Assembly: GCA_029204225.1 (NCBI GenBank)
Contig: CM055094.1
Coordinates: forward strand, 71,079,223-71,143,222
Direction of reading: 5' to 3'
Source of the DNA: Diphasiastrum complanatum
Taxonomy: Eukaryota > Streptophyta > Lycopodiopsida > Lycopodiales > Lycopodiaceae
DNA length: 64,000 bases
Part shown: positions 44,204-56,541 of the stretch, piece after piece
Position numbering within the stretch: the stretch's first letter is position 1
How the letters are laid out: each line of letters starts with the position of its first letter
Made by a program: the position numbers and the translations under genes
Notes under the pieces: generated by a model
Database searches by the model: none
Told to the model about the DNA's origin: nothing
The model's input: the letters and a program-made list of their open reading frames with translations, nothing else

Positions 44204-44996
44204 CTAGTACTCCTTTCCTTCAGCTTCACCCTCACCCTCACCCTCAGCAGACTCAGCACCCACCTCTTCATAGTCCTTTTCAAGTGCTGCTAGATCCTTC
44301 TCTGGCCTCAGAGAATTCACCCTCCATTCCCTCGCTAATGTACTAACGCACAAAGCATGCTTTGCATACATTAGATCAAACTTGTGATTAATTCTCGAAA
44401 ATACTTCAGCATCGCTAGTGGAGTTGGATATCATGTAGATTTCTCTTTGCACCTTTGCTAGATGATGACCTAGAACTATTGCAAGAGGCTAGTAGTTGAT
44501 TCTACATTTGAATCATGTACGACACCAATCTTTGAATTGGGTAGTCCTCTTGGTCTTGATCGTTCCCACTGCAACATTCAAATATTTTGGAACCACATCT
44601 CTATGATACATCAGACAACAAGCCGTGTATAATTTGTCATGGCGAGGAACACATCATCACACTTTGCCATCATGGGAGAAAGGTTCAAAGGCACTGTCTA
44701 TGATCTTTGCAACTGAGAGCGGCTCATGATAAGCTTTCTCAGCTGATATCACAGGAGCATACAACAAAAGCATGAAATGGATTGCGAGGATAAAGAACCA
44801 AGTTGGTTTGAATTAATGGTTATGTCCATGAGAGCTCTATCAAATCGCTGTCAAAGATGATATAACCTGCGAGACTGGTCAGTTGAGGTTGGTGTTAGTG
44901 CGATGCTCTATGTCTAATGACATGAACGAGTTGAAAGAAAACTATTGTAAGTCTCTATGACGGAAGTGGAGACTTGAGGAGACGAATAGACATCTA
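44204..44996 (-). pseudogene. Alpha-tubulin pseudogene (C-terminal half)
   Basis: On the minus strand the text follows alpha-tubulin from about residue 170 to the C-terminus: [48 protein letters not shown], a [12 protein letters not shown] segment, [30 protein letters not shown], and [16 protein letters not shown] with an acidic tail ending EY and TAA. The final 82 codons (44452-44204) are open, but a pair of frameshifts scrambles the segment between LMYAK and DLAALEK. Upstream there are stops and small deletions, for example after MTNYTR and in the SLLEHTDV region. I see no introns in the covered part, which fits a processed copy, though a poly(A) tail is not evident. It is not functional. 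Confidence 0.88.
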
Positions 44997-46391
44997 GCAG
45001 CCACAATTGTCTTGTCGTCGGATCCTGCCTGAGAAACCATCTGAAACTCTCTGTTTTGGAATATCAAAACCTGATGAAAACTGTAGGATGAAGCAATTGC
45101 CAACCATAATTATAATAATAAGAATAACAAGCAATTCCGAATGGGCAACAACGCCTGCCTGTGCTTGTATCGATATATTGTCTAATAGTAGAAATGGAAA
45201 TATGGCGTTGTTGCAAAAACATGATATTTTCAAGCTTTGTTTAACAATCACCTCCGCTAATTGGAATGACCAAATTATGTTCTGCTAGCACGTAGTTCAA
45301 AAACCCAAAACCCAAAATCAAAGACCACAACGATGGGAAAACCACGTGTCAATCTCTTAATAATCCGAAATTCCTTAATCAAAATAACTATAAGTATTTG
45401 AAAAGTAACAAAAAAATGAAAAAGCAGTAGCTATGAAAAATTCATAGAAATAGCCAATTTATTTAAAATTGCCACATGTTTAACTCACAAAAATTGAAAA
45501 TACAATTAGAAAATATTTATTTATGTCTTTTAAATCAAGTCCACAACACAAGCAAGTCAATCCTCAACATGAATGCTAAGTCCTCTTTGCAAAGCAAGGC
45601 AGGGCCAAAAAGTTAATGCAAGTAGGGTATCAACATAAGGAAGTATAGGAGTTGTAGACTGGTATAGACCGAGTTGGTATCAGAAGGGTGAGACCATCCG
45701 GTTTTCCACCCAGGTATAAACATGTATGAATTGCTAAAAACAATCATTTTAAAGAGTAATATCATAATTTAAGATATCAAAAATTTAAAATATCAAAACA
45801 TTTTACTAAAAATAGTATTACTATTGAAGAAGCAAATCTGGAGTCCAGATATACACCATATGGGACCTAGATTCTAAAAGCAGGCATAGATCGTGAGACC
45901 ACTAATGCTGGCCAGACATTCCAACGTCTGCATATTGTCAGCATGCATCCACAATCACAACTGCCACCAGTTGCCTTCAACTAGCTTCCCAAATCCCGAA
46001 TCGCTGAAATAGGCCTCGAGCCATTACACGGGATTATAAGTGAATAGGCCTCCTGCAAAATCAAACCTTGAATTGCCAATAACTCGAGCCATTAACTTGT
46101 CGGCATTCCTCTGACTTACTCTGGTTCAACCAGGGTGTTTTGCAAATGAGGTTTTTCGTGGTAATTACACGGGCCCACAACTATCATCAAATAGGAATAA
46201 CGAGCGGCGTGTTTGCTTCACATAAGTCACACAATATTTGCTTACAAAAGCATTCAGCAATTGATAGCTCCTCTTCTTTTTCTTCTCATTAACAACAACA
46301 ACGCCGCAACACATTTGCTACTACCATAAATAATAGCATTGTATGCGTCTGCGGGGGTCCTCTCTCTAGCTTGGTTTCTCTCTATCTCGCT
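44997..46391. other. No gene recognised
   Basis: This lies upstream of the tubulin pseudogene on the minus strand. A GGTATCA-rich stretch near 45640-45720 resembles the dispersed repeat at 28040 and 43117. A 93-codon plus-strand frame (45007-45288) has no recognised motif. Confidence 0.4.
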
Positions 46392-46393
46392 TC

Positions 46394-46444
<51 letters not shown>
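46392..46444. repeat. (TC)n microsatellite
   Basis: About 53 bp of TC dinucleotides. The Ser/Leu-alternating frame through it is an artefact. Confidence 0.93.
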
Positions 46445-46448
<4 letters not shown>

Positions 46449-47254
46449 GTTTGCTTCCACGCGAGCTCCGATTTTCATACTTGATATCACACATAGCTAT
46501 ATATCATGTTGCTTCATCGTAAGTTTCAATAAGTTTCAACTGCAAAGAAATTATTCTCAGGCGATCGCAATCCTCTACGTCGATTTCGTCGGTTACGTGG
46601 GCGTGAAAATCACCGGCAGCTATGGAAGGGATGAGTGAGTGAAAAGGTGTTTATCACAGAGAACGAACGGGAAGATGGGAAGTCTGGTATGGAAAGAAAA
46701 TATGTTCCGCTGGATTACATAAATTCTTTGGAAAATGATTAATGTGAAATCGATGATAGTTGTAAAGTATTTACACCTAAAGTCTCTTAGAACGAAAGTG
46801 ATCTCTAGCTATGACCTCGACAAATTTGATTCAGGATTCGTAAGATCTAGCGGTTTTATTTTCTCTACAAAGCTACTTACATACGTTTGAAATGCAGCCA
46901 GTTTGTATGGTTTTCCATTTTCCAATAACAGGATGAAACAAGGCGATGCACCTTTTGGAGCATTCCCTAACTCAAAACAGCTCTTCCTTAGTACGATTTT
47001 TGTGACAATGAACTGTAAAGCTTAAGATTATTGTAGGTGCTAACTGGTATGCGTGCTGGCCCTATGGACCTTCCGAATGTCTTCTGGACTATGGACTGAT
47101 ACAACCTCATTAAAAAACAAGCCCTTGAGGATGCTCGGAAATGATTTATTTTTGACGGCAATGAGCGCCATATTGCTTTGCAGGTGCATATGGTTGTGAG
47201 ATAGCGGCAGCCAGGTTTGTATAAAGTGGTGGCGGCGGTTAACTGGTTCTCAGT
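46445..47254. other. No gene recognised
   Basis: Mixed sequence up to repeat R3 copy 3. No motif is visible. Confidence 0.4.
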
Positions 47255-47636
47255 GACTTTATGACACCATCCTAAAGATCGTTCATAACTCCATTGGTCC
47301 ACTAATGTGTTCCAATTATTTTGTCTCAGAAATTATGACAGAGCGGTAATCATGCTTGGTCACACTGAGGAACTTAACCTGCCATTAGAAGACTATGAGT
47401 CTAAGAAGCCACTGGTATGGTTCGATTACAGAGATTTTGATCTTGTTGGTATTAATATCTCTCTCTATCGTCTGCATTTAAAGTCAGCTTTATTATATAG
47501 TGAGTTGTACAGCTAGGTCACTCTATCAAGCGCATTGCTCTCCAAATGTTTGAAGAAGGCTCTTTTTATTTTAACGTGCGTTTAATCTCCCATATGTGAG
47601 AAAAAAAAATTGATACTTTATAGTTCCCTGGTGTAC
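47255..47636 (+). repeat. Dispersed repeat R3, copy 3
   Basis: This matches 11725-12110 and the flanks of LARD-1. The LARD-1 target position is empty here, near 47345. It ends abruptly at 47636, where minus-strand copia gag begins. Confidence 0.85.
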
Positions 47637-48780
47637 ATTCTTGTAGCACTCACTTGCAAAGTGTCCTTTGATGCCACAATAGAAGCATTTTAGCTTTGAT
47701 CTATCTTTCTTTTTGCCATCTAAAGAAGCCTCCCCTTGATATTGCCCTTTAGAACACTTGCTTTTGCTTTTGCCCTTGAATTTGCCTTTTATAAACATAG
47801 CCTCCTCTTGAAGTGTCGATGTAGATCCACCTCTTGCTTGAAGCCTATATTCTTCATTGATCAATATGTCTTGAAGATCCATCAAACTTGGCAAAGTCTT
47901 TTGAATAGAAATACTTTGAACAATGTTAGCATGAGCATCCAACAATCCATTAAGAATAACTTGAACAAGCTCTCCTTCCTTAATGCTCTCATCAATGCAA
48001 GCTAACTCATCATTCAATGCTTTCACTCTCAAAATAAAAGTATATGGACTTTCTTCACTCTTTTGCAAACAAGAAAAGATTTTCCTTCTTAGAGTCAACA
48101 CTCTAGAAGTAGTCTTGGATTCATAAAGCTTCTTTAATGAATCCCAATTATCCTTTGTTGAAGTACTCTTACCAACTTCCTTGATAAGCTCATTGGTAAC
48201 ATTCATCTTTATCATGTGTAGAGCGTTTTTGGCCCTCTTGTCATACCTCATTTGATCTTGTTATGCTGCTGGTCTCTCCTCCAAACATACAACAATATCC
48301 AAAACATCATTCATCTCAAGAAGTGATTCCATCCTCACTTTCCAGCATGAATAGTTACATGAGGTAAGCCTATCATTGGCTTCCAACATGACTCCACTTG
48401 ATGTAGCCATGTAGCAATGACCTGATACTCTCTTTCAACCAGTTTCAATGCACAAAGCACTCCTTTGAACAACAACAAATGTTTTCAAAAGGAAATCGCA
48501 AAGATATGAAACTACTCAATTCACTTCAACACATAGAATATTGAGATTTAGATCAACCTATGATCTATCCTCAATCTACTGACACTTGCCACTTCCTAAT
48601 ATTGAAACACACTCAAATTAGGTTCAGTAACCTCACAATCTAGAGATCCAGTCAAAATTGGGGTTTTGACAAAATCACAAAAAATTGATTATTTCAAAAT
48701 CTACATGCAACTTGATATGCAATTTTGTAGCCACCACTTAGACTTTTCCAATGCTCTAAAAATTGGCCAAATTACATTTA
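47637..48780 (-). pseudogene. gag: Copia gag and leader fragment, minus strand
   Basis: Gag of the 56.5-63.7-kb copia family in reverse. The start codon is at 48410, and a long open piece covers 48251-47571 with YDKRAKNALHMIKMNVTNEL, SRVLTLRRKIFSCLQKSEES and the knuckle CFYCGIKGHFASEC near 47640-47690. A stop near 48265 (at the same codon as the stop at 5239 in the other fragment) and a change near 48350 break the N-terminus. The leader continues to about 48780, where gypsy RNase H sequence begins. Both ends are sharp junctions with other repeats. Confidence 0.87.
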
Positions 48781-48786
48781 CGGTAG

Positions 48787-49190
48787 TCAATTTATAGTGT
48801 ATACAGATCACCAGCCTCTAAAGTACTTTTGTAATCAGAATGATCTAAGGGGTCGTAAAGCTCATTGGGCTGAGCTTATGTAGGAATTTGATCATGAGAT
48901 CCGATATGTCAAGGGCAGCTCTAACCAAGTTGTGGATGCGTGTAGTCGGATTGGTGAACTAAATGAAATTTCATTCACCCAAAATTTCACTGATCTATAT
49001 CTTTCACTAAGAGGGAGGTGTGAATCGGATTCTCATTTTGGTCCCATCTGGAAGATGGTGGAGATAGAAAAAAATGAGAGTGGAATAGGGATCTACTCAC
49101 AGGGGTCTCAAGTTCTTAGGAAAGATAAGAAGATAGTAGAACAATTATTTTGGAAAGCAAAATGTATGCCTACTTCATAGGTAGGCTTTA
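48787..49190 (+). pseudogene. pol: Ty3/gypsy RNase H fragment
   Basis: The plus-strand frame reads VYTDHQPLKYFCNQNDLRGR, KAHWAELM, a stop, then EFDHEIRYVKGSSNQVVDACS and IGELNEISF. TDHQPLKYF, WAEL and the IRYVKG-S-N-VVDA-S pattern are typical of the RNase H end in plant gypsy elements. The last part (48932-49180) is open and leads toward the integrase linker. No integrase is seen after it. Confidence 0.85.
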
Positions 49191-49363
49191 AAATCAGAAT
49201 ATTGTGATTCAGGTGATGTTCTTTAGGTATGCAAATGTGCATACTCTGATTTGCTACAAAGTTACATTGTAACATTTTAACATGTTGTGTCAATGGTAAA
49301 CATCTTCAAAAATTTCTCCAACTACCATAGTTATTGGAGTGCTCATGACAACATACAAATGAT

Positions 49364-49480
49364 TTGGTTCTTACTAGAATGATGGCGATAACAAAAGTAA
49401 GGCATCCAAATATTCTACACATTGTGAGTGAGTTGTTGAAGAGTGAGGCTAAAATAGTCCTCACTTTTCACACAACAATA
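49364..49480 (+). pseudogene. Possible protein-kinase N-lobe fragment
   Basis: A short open stretch reads RMMAITKVRHPNILHIVSEL and then LKSEAKIVLTF. The pattern resembles the C-helix and beta-4/5 of plant Ser/Thr kinases of the CIPK/SnRK type (xKVxHPNIxxLxEVxxxKxKIxxVxEF). No glycine loop, VAIK lysine or HRD motif is found around it, so this is at best a captured fragment and may be chance. Confidence 0.25.
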
Positions 49481-49732
49481 TGGCAACAAAAAATCACTCA
49501 AAACAAGGGAAAGAATGCAACCTATCAAGCACCATGTAACTTAAAAAAAAGGAATGTAGCAAGAAATAAGCTATGAGCCATTTGTTGCTCTATCATCGGC
49601 ACCAAACGTATCGAGATTCTTTTATGGAGAACTCTTGTGTGTCATTGTGGTACAAGTGGCAGAGTTCGATCCAATGAGAAGAGTTGAAGATGAGTTCTCG
49701 CTTCTTACCTTATTGATCTTCAAAGAACAACA

Positions 49733-50047
49733 CTAACGAGTAAAACAAGACATGCTAAGGAAATGTGGAAGCACATAAAAATGAGAATACATTGCATTGC
49801 AAAGATCATTTGAGCTTGCATGAACTTTTGTGATTTCTATATTAACATTTTGAATCTTTGTAGAAAATTTTCCATTCACAACAACTCCGAAATTGACAAC
49901 AAATTCTGTAGCTGCATCCTCAACTACCCTATTAGGGCGAAAATGCATCAAATGTTCCAGCCTCAATTCACCCAAATGGGTTTGAATCAGACTGATATTA
50001 ACTTTGGAATGACATATGAATTTAGGTAGCTTCCCCCCCATTGCCAT
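49733..50047 (-). CDS. Unrecognised 104-codon frame sharing its start with a repeat
   Basis: I do not recognise this product. The minus-strand frame starts MAMGGKLPKFICHSK at 50047 and contains VEDAATEFVVNFGVVVNGKF and a ragged end. The first 20 or so codons and about 40 bp upstream recur at 4769-4876, where the frame is cut by a copia fragment. It may be the 5' exon of a gene spread in pieces or part of an unknown element. No membrane segment or catalytic motif is evident. Confidence 0.3.
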   Translation of the reverse strand: MAMGGKLPKFICHSKVNISLIQTHLGELRLEHLMHFRPNRVVEDAATEFVVNFGVVVNGKFSTKIQNVNIEITKVHASSNDLCNAMYSHFYVLPHFLSMSCFTR

Positions 50048-50105
50048 AGTAGTCGTTGTTAATACAGAAGATTGTAAATAAATAGAATTCTAATCCAAAC
50101 ACAGA

Positions 50106-50752
50106 ATCGTATTCACAATTGTCGCTCAACTCACCAGAAAAAAATCAACATCAATCGCAAAGTGCATCCTTAACATCGAGTGTTTTCTTTTAATCTATCC
50201 TAAGACTCATAGCTAATAAGTAGCTCCCCTCACACCACCGAAAAAGAGGACACGTATTATACCATTTTCGTAAGAGATTACTAATCGTTTTATTGACATA
50301 ACCCTTTTTAATGTACTCTTAAAGTCATTAAGAATTGTGGTAGTAACTTCCTCTGTACCACACGTCAAGATACAATCGTCCTACTCTTTGTATCCATCAC
50401 TTTCTTAAACACTTCAACTACTATTAATTTTAAAATTTACAAAACCATAACATAACACTTTGCCAATAACCATAAAATATTACCACCACAAAACTTAAGA
50501 TTCCTCTTCAACATTGTAACTTCTAATTACAATAATGTTTAAAATGTAAAAATATAATTCCAATAACATTGCAAAACCATGTTAGCGGCACTGTTAGATT
50601 GTCATTGAGTTTTTCTTTTTCCCCATCATTAATTCCTTTTTTCCTACTTCTTTCCCCATTTTTTTTTTTAATTTCATAACACAAACATTCCCAATAATTC
50701 AAAGTCAAATGACTAAATGAAGTGTAATTATCAAATTTACAACCAAGAGTAT
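50106..50752. other. No gene recognised
   Basis: AT-rich spacer. A 77-codon minus-strand frame (50756-50523) is lysine/glutamate-rich without a motif and uses no ATG. Confidence 0.4.
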
Positions 50753-51082
50753 TCAACCCATAATGTTCAGGTTATCAACCAAAAAGATAACCCATAAATG
50801 TAGTATGACAAAGTATCCGAAAATGTTGTGCACAATATCTGCAATGAAGAGTACCATAATGAATTCCAATAATCCATTGACTAAGAGTAACACCGCATTG
50901 ATTTCAAACAACATGTACTCCCTATTCCAAACCGCAAAATCCCGCAGCTCTTCTCTTCCCCTGTCCATCATATCTTGTTGATGAGTCTTTATTAGCTCTT
51001 GAAAATTCACAGGTTCGCTAAACTCTTTCTCAATTGTCGTATCACTGGCCTGGGGTTGATGTCGGCAAGGTTGCCTTGGCAC
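50753..51082 (-). CDS. Unrecognised small membrane-protein-like frame next to gypsy copy 3
   Basis: The 109-codon frame starts at an ATG (MPRQPCRHQPQASDTTIEK), has a polar helical first half (ELIKTHQQDMMDRGREEL) and then a hydrophobic second half from about residue 57. There, two likely membrane segments, around INAVLLLVNGLLEFIMVLFI and YFVILHLWVIFLV, follow each other. It lies about 150 bp downstream of the gypsy copy 3 integrase, on the same strand, which is where env-like or extra frames sit in some plant gypsy elements. Copies 1 and 2 have no counterpart. It may equally be a fragment of a host membrane protein exon. Confidence 0.35.
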   Translation of the reverse strand: MPRQPCRHQPQASDTTIEKEFSEPVNFQELIKTHQQDMMDRGREELRDFAVWNREYMLFEINAVLLLVNGLLEFIMVLFIADIVHNIFGYFVILHLWVIFLVDNLNIMG

Positions 51083-51228
51083 ATTATCCTAAAACCTCAA
51101 TGACGTGTTACTCATACGTGAGTTACATCACTAACCACACAAAATCATCGTGCTTGATGTTGTTTAGCTATCCAGTTTCGCCAATGAGCATACCCACGGT
51201 GTTCTTCCAACTTCTCCAGAACATGTAA

Positions 51229-51601
51229 TCACTCTCGTAGCATCTCAACCGGCCATAAATTATGAGTAGCATGTACCAGCAAAGTTGGCAAAATAAATTC
51301 GTAAGGCATCAAAGCATCCACACCATAAACCAATTGGAAAGGTGTAAAACTTGTGGATATCTTGTAAGCAGTGCGATTAGCCCATAACGTTGGTTGTAAA
51401 AAATCATGCCAGGAGCCCCCTTTCTCTAGCACCTGCTTTAGTAAGATACCTAGTTATGGATTTAGTTGTGTTATCATGCAAAGCTTTCACCTCCGCCCAC
51501 TTGGTCACATGATCTATGGCTACCACAATGTATTGATGACCATTCTTGGATGGTGGGTTAATCTTCCCAATGAAATCTAAACCACCTTTGAAATGGTTCA
51601 T
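51229..51601 (-). pseudogene. pol: Gypsy integrase, copy 3
   Basis: Two overlapping minus-strand frames cover the start of the core (GLDFIGKINPPS, VAIDHVTKWAEVKAL) and, after skipping the middle of the core, the GPY-side C-terminal part (LQPTLWANRTAYKISTSFTP, FQLVYGVDALMPYEF). The D-D-E middle section around the second aspartate is missing, replaced by an out-of-frame KAGARERG-like junction. It cannot be active. Confidence 0.78.
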
Positions 51602-52785
51602 TCGGTTGTAGAGGTATCAATGGAGAATCCATTGTTGGTACTAGGGTCCCCTACCTTTGATTGATAACAATTCATGTTGCCTAGTCATGCACAGCTTTTA
51701 CAGGTCATAACCAGGGTCTTCTCAAAAGAACAAAATACACATCCGCTCATGTAGGCAGCCTCATGACCACAAAATTCAATAAGAACTTCAATCCTTTAAT
51801 GCTTACCGGAACCTTCCGAATTTTCCCCACTAGAGAATCCCCTATATTCGAATGACAAGTTGGCTTTTCTGAAATGGTATATTTTTTAATTTTTTGTATG
51901 TTTCCTCAGAGATAATATCCACTCCTACTCTACCATCAATATGTACACCTCCGATATTAAGATCCTGAAATGTTAATTTCCAATGTCGGAACAATATCAT
52001 GTTTTGTTGATTGCACAATAGTACTGATCGATGCTGATGGTAACTCTGCTGGTCACTAAAATCCAAACAATTTAGAGCGTATTGAATCAGCTAAATAAGG
52101 TGCAATCTAAATCAACTGCCCTATCGTAACTTGAAACTTATAATTACTGACAAGGTCAACAATCTGATCAGCCACAATATCAACCAATTTTCAAGAAGAA
52201 TTGGGTTCCTGATTCTGCTACAGTTGGTGTAACACCTCATGTGTAACTTTAGCCATATGACTTATGTCAGTGTTGGATGTTCGGCTTGTACTTAGCCACA
52301 AATCTTCAGCTGGTATGTCCTGCCTTATCGCTTTTCCTTTATCCCTATGGCAATTGACTGCTTGGACATATCAATTGCGGTTCTTCAACTTTACCACTTG
52401 CACAGGTACTTGTTGTTTTGATTCATTCCCTACTCCAAGATTTTGATGATGGTTGTGCCTCAAATTATGATCATTGAAACAATTATTTAAGCGAGGTGGA
52501 GGCAATACGCGTTGTAAATTACCTACCAATTGTTGATGATATGGGACACAATTTGTTCCATTTGTTCTCCGTGATGATAAGGTATTGGACGTTGCTGCAA
52601 CTGTGGTTGTGGTTGTGGTTGTTGTTGTGCTACGTTTTCACCACAAACGCTCCTATAGTCGAGACAGTCTGCAACCTCCTACAATCGTTAGTCGAATGAT
52701 TGTACATATTGCATATGGCACAATATCGTGTGCCATTCAGACATTGGTTAATATAATGACCATCTTCATTGCAATTCTGGCATAA

Positions 52786-52974
52786 TCATACACTTCCCTG
52801 TCGAAATTCCATGGTGACCACCTCATCATTCCGAACAGACATTTGTTCCTTATCTTTACTCTTCTTCTTATGCTTCTTAAATTTTTTGCCTCCATCAGAA
52901 GAGAAAGAGCCATTGTCTGAATCTGTAGCACTGGAAGACAGAATCTGTATCTGAATCCGACTTTGACGAATCAC
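52786..52974 (-). pseudogene. gag: Gypsy gag fragment, copy 3
   Basis: This matches 9864-9660 of copy 1 (MIRQSRIQIQILSSSATDSD, then GGKKFKKHKKKSKDK) but ends before the first zinc knuckle. The knuckle region survives out of frame downstream. Confidence 0.7.
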
Positions 52975-53480
52975 CTACGATGTTTACGATGGCGACGATA
53001 CTTCTTTCGTGTCTCCTCTTCCTCTAACTACCAAGCTACTTCAACACTGTGTTCCAATCCTTGACCATATGTCATTGCACGAGTGTGTCCCATTCGTACA
53101 TCCCACTAGTACAACATCCATTCTGCGAAGTACCGTAGTATGACCTGGATCCGAAACAGTAGCTCCCGAAGACATTGATAACAAATCCTTGCTTACCAAT
53201 GGTAACTCCACCCACAACTGATAATTACTATAATCTAGATTCCTAACACAACCCGAACCAGACGGCAACAGAACCAAAAAGGTGTGTTGCTACTATTCTA
53301 CAAAGATATCATAGGCATAATCATAGAGGAACCCATCCATTAGGATTCTACGTACTCTTTCTTGTAGTTTTTCTCATCTCATTATGTAAAATTGGTATAA
53401 GTTATAGTGAAGCATCCAACTTGAACACTAATATTCTCTATATCAACTATGAAATCTTTCTATCTATCATATATAGGATT

Positions 53481-53590
53481 TCAAAGGAAAGATACATTCT
53501 TAAAAAGGAGTTAATTCTTGAAATAGACCAAAGTTCTATTGTAAAACTAGCAAGCATAGTTGAAGAGGGAGTGTGAAGAATTGTCAACTA
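53481..53590 (+). pseudogene. Possible copia pol end and LTR start
   Basis: Open text ending ...LASIVEEGV with a stop, followed by TGTGAAGAATTGTC at about 53571, resembles the pol end and 3' LTR start of the 56.5-kb copia family (LVEEECERFN, then TGTGAAAGATTC). The LTR type seems closer to that at 6590-7291. It is a short remnant only. Confidence 0.35.
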
Positions 53591-55239
53591 TTTTCTTGAC
53601 TAGTTTAGGCCTAATGGAGGCCAAACTTGTATAGATGGCCCATCAAAATTTTCACATGTGAATGTCATAAAAATAGTAATGTCTACTACTTTTAGATAGG
53701 CTTAGAAGTGGTAGAGGTTAAGTCCCACAAAATGACCTTTATTTGATGTAATTTGGCCATATGGACCAAATTTTATATTTCTATTTCAGGACTATATGAC
53801 TCTAAAGAGAGGAAAGAGAGACATATCTCATGCCTAAAATAGGTTGAAGTTTGGATTAGGTTGAGTGGTTTCACATTGTACTGGAGATCATTCTAATCCA
53901 ATAGGTTTGGTTTATACTCTCCATCTTGTCTCCACAATCGGAGGAGTACCACGACCTTCATCTTCGGCTTGATAATCAACTTGTGGTGGTGGAATTGCTT
54001 CGTCCACACAGAGATGCTTGGATAGTTCATCAATATCTTTGTCATCACTGCCAAACCTATGAATCTCATCGAGTATGATCACGACTTATGTGCATCCATC
54101 ATCCAAGTAGCTCATGGCATCTATACCACTTCGTTTGCTGATTATATCATGTGAAAATAAACTTCAAAGCTGTCACCTACATTTTGCTCCTTTCGCTCTT
54201 AGGTACATGAAAATAAACTCAGCATCCAAATACATGCAAACCATCCATCTTAGGCTGCTTACTACTGAATGCCTCATCTATTATGTGATTAGGGCTAAAA
54301 AGCATGGTTTGGTGGTAAAAAAAAAGAACCCATTTTTCATTGTACCTTTTGGTAGTACATTTCACTTTTGGGGGATTTGAGTGGGTGATTGATAGATGCT
54401 ACCCACGAGTTAATGCAATGAAGGCATCCCTAGTAATGATGGGCCTACCCTCTTGGAGTATTGGGGGGTAAGTGGTGGGCCTATTCTCTCTCCTCCAATA
54501 AAGGTAGTGTATTTCTACCCAAGTCTGCGATTTCCATGTGTGCTAACATTTCCCTAGTAGCTTCAAGAATTGTGCAATTCTTCCTTTTAGCTATACTTTT
54601 TGTTTTTAGGCCTATTAACTATGCAAATTGTTACTTGATTCCATGCTCCTTATTTTAAACTTCTAATGCTATAATTGGACACCTCATCCAATTTGTTGGC
54701 TTCTGCAAGTACAAATTATCCTAATCCTGCCATTCTGCCAAAAAATTGCCCTTCTAACACATAAATGGATCTTAATAAAAGCCTCAGAGTGTGATTGGAA
54801 GTCTTGCAAGTCAACTTTAAGGCTTGACCAAAAACATTTCAAGCCCTCCACCACTTGATTTGACCTAACTCGCCAAAATTGGCCCAATTTTAGGGAAACA
54901 CTCCAATGCAACTTCATTAACTATCTCACCCTTGAAATGGTTCACTTTGACCTCAGATCCATATTTTTCCCATGATTCATCAATCACTCTTTTTGTGAGA
55001 ATTCATACTTGTAGAGTACAATTCTTTTATGCCCTTAATTTGGAGGAAATCAACTTTCAAACAACCCTAAATGGAGCAAAGGCCACTTAGTTATGGGCTT
55101 TTAGGAAAAATGAACCCTCAAAAGAAAATCTCCCCTTGAAATGAATTTGAACTTCATAGCCTCTTTCAAAGTGAAATTTTTTAATGAAGTTGAAGGGCCC
55201 TTTTCCCTTTAGGTCCCTTCACCTGAAGTTTTATCATTT
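53591..55239. other. No gene recognised
   Basis: AT-rich sequence. Near 53920-54120 the minus strand reads an unbroken-looking segment with LDEIHRFGSDDKDIDELSKH that I cannot assign. An 88-codon plus-strand frame (54114-54380) has no motif. Confidence 0.4.
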
Positions 55240-56536
<1,297 letters not shown>

Positions 56537-56541
56537 AGAAC

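Larger units (their letters stand above)
51229..53480 (-). mobile_element. Ty3/gypsy relic copy 3, lacking RT/RNase H
   Basis: This is the most complete copy of the RT-less family. The minus-strand order is gag (53480-52560), a linker, retropepsin-like (52066-51842), integrase core (51601-51404) and integrase C-terminal part (51432-51229). The integrase reads FKGGLDFIGKINPPSKNGHQ and later NRTAYKISTSFTPFQLVYG. Only about 240 bp separate protease and integrase, exactly as in copies 1 and 2. In gag, a roughly 125-bp unrelated piece (about 53060-53185) replaces about 290 bp present in copy 1. Confidence 0.82.

Noticed and set aside
44116-44346. A Pro/His-rich 76-codon plus-strand frame
   Set aside because: It is the antisense of the acidic alpha-tubulin tail.
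49364-49576. A protein kinase gene
   Set aside because: Only a single beta/helix-like motif resembles a kinase. No lysine, HRD or DFG motif is present. Kept only as a low-confidence fragment.
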